Source: Sulfuricella denitrificans skB26
Lineage (GTDB): Bacteria; Pseudomonadota; Gammaproteobacteria; Burkholderiales; Sulfuricellaceae
Length of the DNA stretch: 64,000 bases
Assembly (NCBI RefSeq): GCF_000297055.2
Contig: NC_022357.1
Coordinates: forward strand, 2,820,501 to 2,884,500
Direction of reading: 5' to 3'
Each line of letters begins with the position of its first letter. Positions within the stretch are counted from its first letter, which is position 1. Below, one piece after another: positions 45,128 through 55,500 of the stretch. A program made the position numbers and the translations under genes. Below the pieces are notes generated by a model, which made no database searches, was not told the origin of the DNA, and worked only from the letters and a program-made list of their open reading frames with translations.

Positions 45128-46661
45128 TCAAGTCCACCTGCAATACGTCAATCGCCAGCGGCGGACCGTCGATCTGGTCTGCACTCATGTAACGCAGCCC
45201 GATTGAAGTGTTCTTGGCTATGCCGTAACTGCCACCGATGAAAAAGCCTTTGGTATCGGTACCACCCAAGTGGAAATCGGAATCTGCGAAGGCATCCAGC
45301 ACCGCATCGCGTTCCAGATGCTTGTAACCGAGATAAGTCTGCCATTCGCCTTCATTCTTGATCTCGGGCATACCCAGCATCACTTTTGTCATGTAGCCCT
45401 CGGTCCTGGGCTGGATATCCAAACCGGTGCGCTGCAGGATTTCCTGACGGTCGAAGCCGAGGTTCTTGACGTAGTCACCCGTCACGACCACATGCACCGG
45501 ATCGAATGCGGCCCAGTCATACATGCCGGTCAGATTCAGTTCGTGGTAATTTGCCGCCAAAGCTGCCAGTTTGTCTGTCGGGTTATCGATCAGGAACATC
45601 GAGTTGCCCTTCTGGCGAGTCTGCGGCGCGGTCAGATCGTACACATGCGAGCCGTTTATCAGGTTAGGCTGGCCAGCAATATGACTGTACTTGTAGAAAC
45701 CCACCCCCAGCTTGAGTTTGGACATGTCAGTCGACACCCATTCGACACCGGCCTGGGCGCCGTACAGCCACTTGCTCTTGGCCAGAACAGTGTCGGATGA
45801 TTCAACTTCCTGTACCGGGAAAGCGCCGGCGGTGAAGAAGCCCGTCAAACTATCGGACAACTGCGGCTTCAGGGTTGCTGCCAGCCCATCGAAATTCAGG
45901 TCTTTATCCCAAACCAGGTCGGTGGGTGAGAACCACGGGTTCGGCATGCGCCCGCCACTGACCGACAGCCAGCGGTAGGGGTCGTACTTGAGGAAAGCGC
46001 GGTCGAATACCACCGTGTACTTGTTGAAGCTGTTGCCCATAGTCTGGTTGGTGGAAACCGGGTCGGTCGTGTTGCCGGTTGACAAGCGCAGCCCGGCTTT
46101 CCAGTCATCGGCAATCTTGATGTCGGCGTTGAGGCGCACGCGCACGCGCATCCGCTCGCGATCTTCGGTGGTATTGTTCACGTTGATGCCGAACAGAGCC
46201 AGATTGGCTGGTGATGTGTTGTCCTTCTGAAACAAGTCATTCTGATAGCGCAAGCGTACATCACCGCTCCACTTGAAGCGTCCCACCCAGTCCGGCAATG
46301 ACCCGGGGTCACCCCAGCGCTCGCTTTTGGCCTGTGCCAGCACCTCGTTCTTGATCTGCTCGCGGATTTCGCGTTTCACCCTTTCAGGCACGTAAGGCAC
46401 GCGCACCACATTCGCTTCCGCTTGTTGTTCCGGTTGGCTCTGCTGCTCTGCCGGCTGCGGCACCACTGCCGCGCTTTTGAGCAGCATTTCAGCCTTGTCG
46501 GCCGTAAGCAGGCCTTGCTGCATCAGCGCCTGGATCAGGTTAAACGTGGTCTGGCGCAATGCCTCCAGTTCCTGTTTTTCTCCCGCCTGCGCTCCCTGGC
46601 ACAGGAATGCCAAAGCCATCATGGCGGCGAATTTGGTTTTTTTGAGCTTCATGAATTCCAC
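45114..46661 (-). CDS. Outer-membrane porin with N-terminal helical domain
   Basis: A 515-residue outer-membrane beta-barrel. Signal peptide (FAAMMALAFLCQGAQA) is followed by a helical stretch LEALRQTTFNLIQALMQQG and GLLTADKAEMLLKSA, then a Pro/Gln-rich linker. A barrel of many amphipathic strands follows (WSGDVRLRYQNDLFQKD, WKAGLRLSTGNTTDPV, TSIGLRYMSADQIDGPPLAI) and ends with terminal Phe (VDLNAKF), as expected for BAM substrates. It fits the putative porin (PF16930-like) family. Substrate unknown; TonB adjacency suggests an energised or gated channel, though no TonB box or plug domain was recognised. Confidence 0.85.
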   Translation of the reverse strand: MEFMKLKKTKFAAMMALAFLCQGAQAGEKQELEALRQTTFNLIQALMQQGLLTADKAEMLLKSAAVVPQPAEQQSQPEQQAEANVVRVPYVPERVKREIREQIKNEVLAQAKSERWGDPGSLPDWVGRFKWSGDVRLRYQNDLFQKDNTSPANLALFGINVNNTTEDRERMRVRVRLNADIKIADDWKAGLRLSTGNTTDPVSTNQTMGNSFNKYTVVFDRAFLKYDPYRWLSVSGGRMPNPWFSPTDLVWDKDLNFDGLAATLKPQLSDSLTGFFTAGAFPVQEVESSDTVLAKSKWLYGAQAGVEWVSTDMSKLKLGVGFYKYSHIAGQPNLINGSHVYDLTAPQTRQKGNSMFLIDNPTDKLAALAANYHELNLTGMYDWAAFDPVHVVVTGDYVKNLGFDRQEILQRTGLDIQPRTEGYMTKVMLGMPEIKNEGEWQTYLGYKHLERDAVLDAFADSDFHLGGTDTKGFFIGGSYGIAKNTSIGLRYMSADQIDGPPLAIDVLQVDLNAKF

Positions 46662-46676
46662 TTAAATTTAAGATAT

Positions 46677-47330
46677 TTAAAGTCTTGATGTAAGCCGTAA
46701 CTTGATCGGCTGTGGCATATCTTCCGGCGGCCGCTCTTTGACCGAGGACAGGCCGGCCAGCGCCAGCTTGATCGAGCTATCCGTATCCGGACTTCCGGTC
46801 GACCCGTTCAGTTCGAACTTTTCCACATGACCATCTTTTGCGATCCAGATGCGCACCTGAATTCTGTAATTAAAGGCAAGCCGATGTTTCCTCATGTATT
46901 CGGATATCTGCTCATTAATCTGCTGGGCAACCGGGATGGAGTAACCCGCATACTTCCCCCCCACGCCTGCCAGCAAATCTCGGCCACCCTTGCGACCGAC
47001 CAGACCGAAGCCATCACCGCTCCCATTAGCATCCGCATCAACACCCAAATCCTTGCCTGCCGGCGGTTCATTGTCAGCTGGCTTGGGCGCCTCTTCCGGC
47101 TTGGGCTGCTCGATCTTGACCTCTTCCTTCTTGATCTCCGGCTCCGGTGGTTTTTTCTCCGGAGGCGGCGGGGGCGGTGGCTTGACCAGCGTGATCTGCT
47201 GAAGCCTGGGTTTCTTGGCCGGTTTGTCGCTGACCAGCAAATCCTTCAACCCCAAGCCCAGCATGACGGCAACAATCAGGCCTAGCGCAACGCCTCCCCA
47301 GCGCATCCAGGAAGGTTTTTGGCCTTCCAT
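46677..47330 (-). CDS. TonB-family energy transducer
   Basis: A 217-residue protein with a short cytoplasmic N-terminus, one transmembrane helix (WGGVALGLIVAVMLGLGL) and a Pro/Glu/Lys-rich periplasmic spacer (KPPPPPPPEKKPPEPEIKKE). The C-terminal TonB domain has YRIQVRIWIAKDGHVEKFEL and GSTGSPDTDSSIKLALAGL. It would transmit proton-motive energy from ExbB/ExbD to an outer-membrane partner. It overlaps exbD by 1 base (TAATG) and lies 15 bases before the porin. Confidence 0.88.
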   Translation of the reverse strand: MEGQKPSWMRWGGVALGLIVAVMLGLGLKDLLVSDKPAKKPRLQQITLVKPPPPPPPEKKPPEPEIKKEEVKIEQPKPEEAPKPADNEPPAGKDLGVDADANGSGDGFGLVGRKGGRDLLAGVGGKYAGYSIPVAQQINEQISEYMRKHRLAFNYRIQVRIWIAKDGHVEKFELNGSTGSPDTDSSIKLALAGLSSVKERPPEDMPQPIKLRLTSRL

Positions 47331-47734
47331 TACTTCACCAGCCGCTGGGTCACCAGGCCCAACTGGGTAATATCCAGCTGCCCCAGCAATTCAAGCACCT
47401 CCATCACCTTGCCGTACTGCACCACCGTATCGCCCTTGACCACCACCGGCAGCTCGGGATTGGCTGCCTTCAGCTGGCCGAGGCGGGTACGCAATTCCTC
47501 TATCGACACCGGATAAGCATCGAGATAAATCTGTCCGCCCTCGGCAATCGTGATCGCCTTCGTCTGCGGCTTCGCCAGGCTGGGCGCATTGCTCGCCTTG
47601 GGCAGGTTGACCTTGACCCCCTGCACCGACGCGGTGGTCATGATGATAAAAATCACCAGCAACACGTAGGCCAGATCGAGCATCGGCGTTACGTTGATAT
47701 CGTCGAAGGGTGCGTTATCTTCCTGGACCTTCAT
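47330..47734 (-). CDS. exbD: ExbD/TolR biopolymer transport protein
   Basis: A 134-residue protein with a single transmembrane helix containing the essential aspartate (Asp20 in VTPMLDLAYVLLVIFIIM), and a periplasmic ExbD domain (ITIAEGGQIYLDAYPVSIEE, VVVKGDTVVQYGKVMEVLE). Together with the ExbB-like protein it forms the proton channel that energises TonB. It is 12 bases downstream of the fused ExbB gene. Confidence 0.93.
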   Translation of the reverse strand: MKVQEDNAPFDDINVTPMLDLAYVLLVIFIIMTTASVQGVKVNLPKASNAPSLAKPQTKAITIAEGGQIYLDAYPVSIEELRTRLGQLKAANPELPVVVKGDTVVQYGKVMEVLELLGQLDITQLGLVTQRLVK

Positions 47735-47746
47735 GGTGGCCTCCGA

Positions 47747-49432
47747 TCAGCGGCTGTAATTTTCGGCGAGTTTGGTAATGAACTCGTCGACGAAAATATG
47801 CATGTCGGACGAGATCGTCTTGACGCGAGAACCCAGGTAGTTGTAACCAAACAGCGCTGGAATCGCCACCGCCAGCCCCGCTACGGTCGCTACCAGAGCG
47901 GCAGCGATGCCCGGTGCAATGGCATTGACGTTGACATCGCCGGAAGCGGCAATCGCGGCAAAGGTGATCATTACCCCCACCACCGTACCCAGCAACCCCA
48001 GGAATGGCCCGCCGGAAATCGCAATGGTGAGCAGCACCATGAGCCGGTTAAGGCGATGAGTTTCTTTCACCATCCCGGCATCCAGGCTGGCTCGAATCGA
48101 ATTGAGCGCCTGCGGCGATAGCGTCTTGTCGACATGCGAGGAATCCGTATCTTTGAAACGATGCGCAATTTCTACCGCACCAATGTGGTAAATGCGGTAC
48201 AGCGATGAATGCATGAAATCGTCTGCCAGACCCTTGGCTTTATCGATCATCGCCAGGTCGGTCGATAGTTCGCGGAATTTATCCATAAACTTATTGTTGG
48301 ATTTGTCCATGCGGTTGACATAGATGGTTTTTTCGAACATCACCCATACCGCAATCACGAACATCACCGCCAGGATGCCGATCACCACCCAACCGTCCAG
48401 CGTCACCGATTGCAGAATGACGCCGAAGTAAGAGGCGTTCCCGCCTTCTTCATTCGACTCTTCCTCACCCAAAGCAACCAGTTTCCCATCCGGACCCTGG
48501 GCGGCCTGCACGGCCATCCATGCCGCATTTCGCGCCATGCCGGAAACCTGCACTTCATCCATCTCGCCCTGGAACCCGGCCCCCAGCGTCACCCCGCCTG
48601 ATGGCAGCGCAGCACCCGGCGCTTCACCCGCCAGTTTGCCATCCACATACACCCGCAAAGCATCTGAAACCGTTAAGCCCAGATGATGCCATTGACCCGC
48701 ACTCAGCGCCGTACCGGAAGCCACGCTCGCCTTACCCGACTGCGCCTTGACCACGCCGCCATCGAGCGAAATCTTCAGATCACCAGACTGGAACAGAACG
48801 CCATCCAGCGCGGCAGGCTTGACCCATACCGAGAAGCTGTAGCCACCTGCCGCATTCACCGCAGGTAGCGCCACACTTTGAGACCCGTTGAATCCGGCGC
48901 CAGCACCCGAAAATGAAGCTGCCACCGATTGCGCGGAAGACTGCGTCGCATGCAGGCCGTTCAGTCCGCTATCCCGCGGATTCCCGTCCTGCTCCGCGAA
49001 ATGGTAAACCGCGCTGCCGGCATCATACGTGCCCTTGGCGTTCGATGCCGGAGCCGCTTTCTCGTTACCGAAATAAAGAAAAAATTTCGGCTGGGCCGCA
49101 AGCTTGGGCACCTTCACCCAGACCAGCGCCATCTGGTTCGCGCCATCCCATTTTTCTATGTGATATTTCAGCTCGGTCTTGTCGTCCTCCGCCACAAACC
49201 GGATATCGGAACCGTCCAGCTTGGCATCGGCAAAAGAGAAGTTGCCTGTATGCAAACGTACCAGCACCGGAACCTGCTCGACCGCCAGCTTGATATCCGC
49301 AGAGGGACTCAGCGTGATCGGCGTACGGTATGCCCAGTCGCCACTCCACCAGGCAAGCGCCGGGGTGGATAGCAAGCTGGCGGCAAAAGCGCATAAAACA
49401 AGGAAGGGAGAGATTAATGATTTTCTTTTCAT
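47747..49432 (-). CDS. Fused DUF2341-LamG-ExbB/TolQ protein
   Basis: A 561-residue protein starting MKRKSLISPFLVLCAFAASL, with a signal peptide ending near residue 27. Residues about 28-130 are DUF2341 (WWSGDWAYRTPITLS, FLYFGNEKAAP). Residues about 140-325 are a LamG/concanavalin-like domain (GYSFSVWVKPAALDGVLFQS, DALRVYVDGKLAG, GFQGEMDEVQVSG). A transmembrane helix (WVVIGILAVMFVIAVWVMF, near 350) leads to a MotA/TolQ/ExbB domain (GGPFLGLLGTVVGVMITFAA, AALVATVAGLAVAIPALFGY). Topology puts the two beta domains in the periplasm. The ATG at 49525 would give an unlikely extension. Confidence 0.9.
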   Translation of the reverse strand: MKRKSLISPFLVLCAFAASLLSTPALAWWSGDWAYRTPITLSPSADIKLAVEQVPVLVRLHTGNFSFADAKLDGSDIRFVAEDDKTELKYHIEKWDGANQMALVWVKVPKLAAQPKFFLYFGNEKAAPASNAKGTYDAGSAVYHFAEQDGNPRDSGLNGLHATQSSAQSVAASFSGAGAGFNGSQSVALPAVNAAGGYSFSVWVKPAALDGVLFQSGDLKISLDGGVVKAQSGKASVASGTALSAGQWHHLGLTVSDALRVYVDGKLAGEAPGAALPSGGVTLGAGFQGEMDEVQVSGMARNAAWMAVQAAQGPDGKLVALGEEESNEEGGNASYFGVILQSVTLDGWVVIGILAVMFVIAVWVMFEKTIYVNRMDKSNNKFMDKFRELSTDLAMIDKAKGLADDFMHSSLYRIYHIGAVEIAHRFKDTDSSHVDKTLSPQALNSIRASLDAGMVKETHRLNRLMVLLTIAISGGPFLGLLGTVVGVMITFAAIAASGDVNVNAIAPGIAAALVATVAGLAVAIPALFGYNYLGSRVKTISSDMHIFVDEFITKLAENYSR

Positions 49433-49508
49433 GATTCCGCTATTTTGAAGTAAGGGTGTTTCATATTTGTGAAGGATTGATTTCTGTTGGGTTACAGCTG
49501 AATGACAG

Positions 49509-52500
49509 CTAATCGCCGAATCCAATCACCTCGACATTGAGAAATGCTTGCCTGAAGCTATCTTGCGGTTTTTGCTGGGCCATGGCTTGCGCCGCATCCG
49601 CGCCGGACTTGCCGGCATCCGCCGCTTGGCCGCTGACCCCGGTCAGGCCGGCTGCCAAGCTGCCGGTGCTGGCTACCGGCACGCCTGTAGTAGCGCCGTT
49701 CGCCTGAATGTTGTCCGCACCGCGCACAAACTGCGCCGCAATATTGATGTTGCCCACTGACCCGATTCCAGCATCACCTGCATTCACGCTACCCTTTGGG
49801 GCAATCAGGTTAACGCTGACGTCATCAGGATTTTTATCGCCGCCGGTAATCATCGCGCGGATGCCGCTACCGGTGGTTGCACCCCGGTATTCCACTGTGG
49901 TGGTGCCATCAGATTTGGTTGTAATAATCGGCGGCGGCACGGACAACGCGGTCTTGGCGCCTTTGCCCGCATCGATATTCCCTTCCGACGACCACAACAG
50001 GATGTCGTCGCCATACAAGGTCATCACACGGGACGAATTGACCAGGAAATCGCCTTTGGACATCGAGCGGACACTGCCGCCTTTCTGGGTGACGATGCCC
50101 GTTATGCCAGCCAGCAGCGAGTTATCGGGGACTGGTATATGATTTTCCTCGTGGGTCGCGTTCTTTGCACCATAAAGTTCTGTGGGAATATTGGCCAGAC
50201 CTGCATTGATCTTGCCTCCCGGCACGAAAAGATCGATATTGCCACCACGGAAGGTCTTGATCTGGCTGAAGAACAGATTGAGGTCGCCCTTGTAGTCGTT
50301 GCCCGGAAACAACTTGGCAATCGCATCGTAGCCACGCTGGTAACCCATAGCCTGGCCAGAGCTGTCCACACTGCCGTCCTTGCCTGCATTGTGTTCGGTG
50401 CCTGCCTGCGTGAGCTGCGTGAAGAATGTCTGGGCCAGTTCGGGCGTATACCCGCTCACACTGTTCAAACCGTATTTGGCAGCAAAGCCTGAATAATCCG
50501 GCGACCCGTTCACACCTGCCATCACCGCGATATCGGCTCCCTGATCAGAGAGAGCGGGGTTGTTCAGGTTACCCTGGGTGACTACCCCGACCGAGTTGCC
50601 CAGATCGATATTGCGTCCTGCCGACAACTCCAGACGCCCTGGGCCATCCAGACGGATAGTTCGAGAATTGCCCAACAATTTACCATTGGCATTGTACGGA
50701 TCGACATACGCGATATCACGGCCCGCACGGATACTTGTCACGTCACCGGCTGCCAGATTCTGTCCATACAAGTTCAGATCAACGATGTCGCGTCCCGCCT
50801 CGATCTGCGCAGGTTTGGAGAGGAACAAAGCGGCTTCGTTCGCGCTAACCAGAGCGCCATTTAACGCAACGATCCTTGCCGGCACATGGTCCCCTGCATG
50901 TACCGGAGTATGCGCATGAACACCATATTTGATGCTATACAATTCGGGAGTGGGAAACAGTTTTTTATCCAGCCCATTATAGGTGTCCGTCGGATTCAGC
51001 GCATTCGGCAATAACGTGGGGTCAGCACCCGACAAGTTGGGGTCAGCATCCGACAAGTTGATGTTTCCGTTAATTGCAATATTCCCTGCCGCCAGCAGAT
51101 TCAGATTTCCGGTGGATGACGGAGACAAGGTAAATTGCTTGTTGACGTCAATATTTCCCTGCAGGGCACTGACGCTCAAATTACCGGGATAAATAGCCAT
51201 TGCATTGGCTTCGTTATCTGTGGAAATGCCGAATTTCAGATCGGGCAAGGTTTTTTGCAGCGCGTCAACGTCATTGAACAGCGATGCGTTGCCGGCGACC
51301 GAAAGAAGGCTGGCCTTGCTATCCGGCGAGTAAGTCAGGAAGAACGACTTGGGCTTGATGGGAGGCTGTATTCCCTGGGATTTTCCCTGCGCCACCATGG
51401 TCGGGTTGACGATAGTTTCCAGTTGCAGATCGTGCAACGCTGTCACATCGAAACGGCCATCCGCCAGGGCCAGAACCGTGTGAATGGGCGTGCCGTCGCT
51501 TGCTGTCCGTCCCGAAATGATGCCGCCTTCGGCAGCAATGGTCCCCACGCCGCGCGCAACGTAATACGTACCGCTGAGAATATCGCCGCCGGCACGCACC
51601 GACAGGTCGCCACCGCCCTGAATATCCATGCTGGCATCGCTGGCAGAAGTGCCGCTGACGCGGCCGGTTGTCGGCGCAACCGCATCGAGATTACTGACAT
51701 TACCACCCGCCGCAATCTTCACGTCACCGCCGCCCAATGCACCCACACCCTGCTTGAACTGATCGTAGCGCAACCACCATGACGTATTTTTCTTGAAGCT
51801 GCCGTTGCTGTTGAGTTGCCCCTGACGATGCAGCCATTCGGTAATCAGCTGCTTGTTCACCGCGCCATTGATGTCGCCTTGCGCGGCCATAGTCAGATTG
51901 CCGCCGTTCCTGGCATAGTTGGAAGAAGCAGGCACCGCAAAGTTGCTCACCGTGTCGGCTTTTTCACCGGCGGTATAAACCACCGAACTGTCGCTGCCAA
52001 GTACCAGGTTGCGTCCGGCTGCCATGGCTATGCTGCCGGTGCCGGTCCGCACCAGCTTGCCGGAGGCCACGTTCAGATTACCCTTGCCGCTGCTATCAAG
52101 CACAAGCTTCGACTGGTTAGCCAGCAGATTCGCCGCGCTCATGTCCGCGCCGGAAACCAGACGGTAAAAGGCTGAAGCGCCGCTACCCAGTGTGGCAGTA
52201 GTCGCCGCACTACTGAAACCATCGCTCAGGTTGCTGTTGATATTCAGATCGCCGGCTGCCCGCATGGTCAGCATGACCGGCCTGCCGTCGGCATGCCAGC
52301 TCGACAGGTCCCAGTCGTTGACCAAAGCCAGGTCGCCGCTAGCACGCACTTCGATGCCGGCTCGCAGTTGCGCGTTGTTACCCAGCTGAGCCTCGACCGC
52401 AGCCGCATTGGCCATAAAGTTAGAGATCTCGGTTTTTACCGTATTGATGTTCAGCTTGCCGCTACCGGTGGTTGTGCCGACGGAACTGATGCCGTCATAC

Positions 52501-55500
52501 ACCTTGAACGCCTCAGCAATCACCTCCCTGGCACCACTGACCACTCCACTACCCAGCGTAATACCGACATTGTTGCCCTCAGTTCGCGGCGCGCGCAGCA
52601 CGACCTGGCCGCCATCCGACGCAGCATTGCCGGAAGCGCCGCTAACGCCGATGTGCGCGTCATTCTCCACCTTCAGCGTGCCGGAAGCCGTAGACAGCTC
52701 AACCGTGCCGCCCTTGCCCGTTGTCCCATTTGCCTTCAGGCTACCGCCGTTATGCAGCGTCACATTGTCGCGCGCGGCTATCCGCAACTGACCGCCCTTG
52801 TCGCCGGAAGCATCGACCTGGCCGCTAATATCCACCTTGCCAGCATCCGCCGCCAGGCTGAACTGGCGGGCGTGTACGCTATCTCCGGCAGCGACTTCCA
52901 CATCGCCCTGACGGATGCGGATATCGCGCTGCTCGTTAAATTTTCCGGCTTCCAGGACAGTATTCAACGCCGAGAAATTCGCCAAGGTTTTTGTATCCTG
53001 TGTATAGCTGCCCAGCCGTGCGCCGCTCGCCGCGCCGCCTTTCAGTTCGCCGGACAGCAATACCTGGCCATTGACCGCCGAAGCCTGAAGGGTGCCCGCA
53101 TCGCCGCCATCTGCCGCGCCGGAAACATCCACAGTAGCGCCGTTCTGTACATCCACATTGCCGTTGGATGAAGCCAGCTTGATCTGGCCGCCAGGCGCAA
53201 ACACATTCAAGCCGGCGAAGTTTTTGGCGACACCTGCGGCGCTGGTTTTAGAGCCGGCTGCCAGGGTCACGTTATCGTCGGCGCCGCTGCCGGTCGCAGA
53301 CAAGCTGAGCAATCCCGCCGCCAGTTCGATATTGCCCTGGCTCACCACACGCTGACCGCTGATTGCCAGTTTCCCGCCGATGGGCGCCGCCTGGGCGGAT
53401 GCGCCGGCGGTTGCGGGTTGGCTGATCTGCACCTTGCCGGTCGCCGTCCATTTCTGGTCCGATTTACTGTCGGCGGTGATGCGGGCTGCTTGCAGGTTGA
53501 GATCTCCGTCCACCAGCAATGCGCCTGTACCATGCCCGTTAACATCCCCGCCGGTGGCCAGGTTCATGCTGCCAAAACCACTGACATGCTGGTTGCCTTC
53601 GGCCAGGGTAATACCATGCAGACTCTGCAAGTTCAGCGCGCTTCCGGCCGCAGCCGCGACTTCCGCATTTGGCGTGCTGCTGTTATGCAGGGCTATATCG
53701 CCAGCCGCCAGGGTGGCCGAATTGCCGGCATTGCCAAATCCGCGCAGGCTGCCTGCATCCAACGCAAGGTGCTGAATGCTGGACTGACCGGTGCCCAACT
53801 CCAGGTTGCCGTAGAAATCGATGCTGCTGTAGCTCTTCAGGTAAAGCCCGGTCAGGCTACCCAGCTCGGCAAGTTTCGCGCCCGACAGGGCAAGACCACT
53901 CGTGCCCACCGGAGTGTCGCCCAGACTGATCCGTCCCGCTCCCAGGCTCAGGCTGCCGCCAGCCAGTTGCAGGTCGGCTTTGGATACCGTGTCGAGCGTG
54001 GCATCCAGCGTAATCGACGTGCCGGCAAGCAACACATTGCTGCCTACATCCAGGGTACCGGCTGCACGTTGCACGTTCTCGCGTTTTACCTCGACATGAT
54101 CTCCGGCGGCCACGCGCAGCAATGCGCCGTCACCGTTACCGCCGCGCCCCACGATCAGATCTTGCGATGACCCGGCACTGCCGGCGCCTTCAATATCGCT
54201 GCCTGCGTTGACAGTGATTTTGTCCCTGGCGACCAGAATGATTTCCGGCGCCTTGAGCGCATGCTCCACACTGTTAGCAACCACCACATGATCGCTGTCT
54301 ACATTGATTTCCACGCCGTCGGTCGCGGTCTTGCGAGTACCGCCCAGCAACACGCTTTCCGCGTTCAGCCGGGTCAGCGTAGTGGCATCGATACTGACAT
54401 AGCCGACAGGGCCCGTATTGGTACCATCTCCGATAAACAGATTATTCACGTCGACGTCCACGATCGCGCCGCGTCCGCCATCATGGTTGGCCTTGAGCGG
54501 ATCGCCTTGCAGGGCCAAGGTGTTGTGCGGCGCCAGCACCAGTTGGCCGGCATCCACCGGCAGGCGCGGCACAGCGGTTCCATTTAACTGGGCTTGCTGG
54601 GCAAAGAACTGGCTTGCGGTGCTTTGCTGGTATTCCGCTTCCTTCTTGATGTCCGCACCGGAGCGCAGCGCAAAACCGGATAACCGTGCCGCATCATTAA
54701 GCTGATCCGTGACAGTGCGATAACCCGCCACGATTTGCGTGCCGTCGGCCAGGTTAACCTTTTGCTGCGGCCGCATGTCGCGGTAGCCACTCACCGACTG
54801 CACCAGGAAAGCGCCCGGCAGCAGGGCATAGCGCGCCGGCAACAAAGTGTATATCCCGGCCGGCAAGCCATTGGCCGCGGAGAGATAGACGCTGTCGCCC
54901 GGTTTGAGGGAAGATCCCGCTGAATACTGGGTGTCGTAAGGCGCATAAGCCCCCTTCAGACCCGGCATTACGGCATAGCTATTGCTGCTATAACTAGCAT
55001 CCAGTATATCCACCGAGCGACCGGGCGGACCGGGGATGAACTCGTAGGCGTACAGATCACCGCCGCCGGACAGATCCACCCTGGCGCCATTCTTGATGTT
55101 GATATCGTTACCATCGAGCGTGACGCGCTTTTCCGGTGGTGTGGTAATGGACAAATTGGTCGAACCGTCCAATGCATACTGCCAATCCTTGCCATTGGAG
55201 GTCATGCCGAAAGGAATCACCTGACCTTCCGCCGACACCGAAGTAATGCTAGCGCTGCCCAGAGTCAGACTGTTATCCGCCGACAGGACGATCTCCCCGA
55301 GCGGCGCCTTGAGCACGCCGTCCTGGACGATGTTCGGCGCGCTCAAGGTCAGCTTGCCGCCGGCGGCAAGCACCGGCGTATCGCTGCCATTGGCTGCAAT
55401 ATGCAGCGTGCCTGCGGGGTTGCCTGCAATGGCTATTTCGAACTCGCTCAGGGTGGTGGGATAAACCTGCCGCGCGCGCATTTCCAGATCGCCAGCGGTG

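Noticed and set aside
49509-49600. Contact-dependent inhibition toxin end of TpsA
   Set aside because: No VENN-like motif, toxin domain or small immunity gene follows; the next gene is the ExbB fusion.
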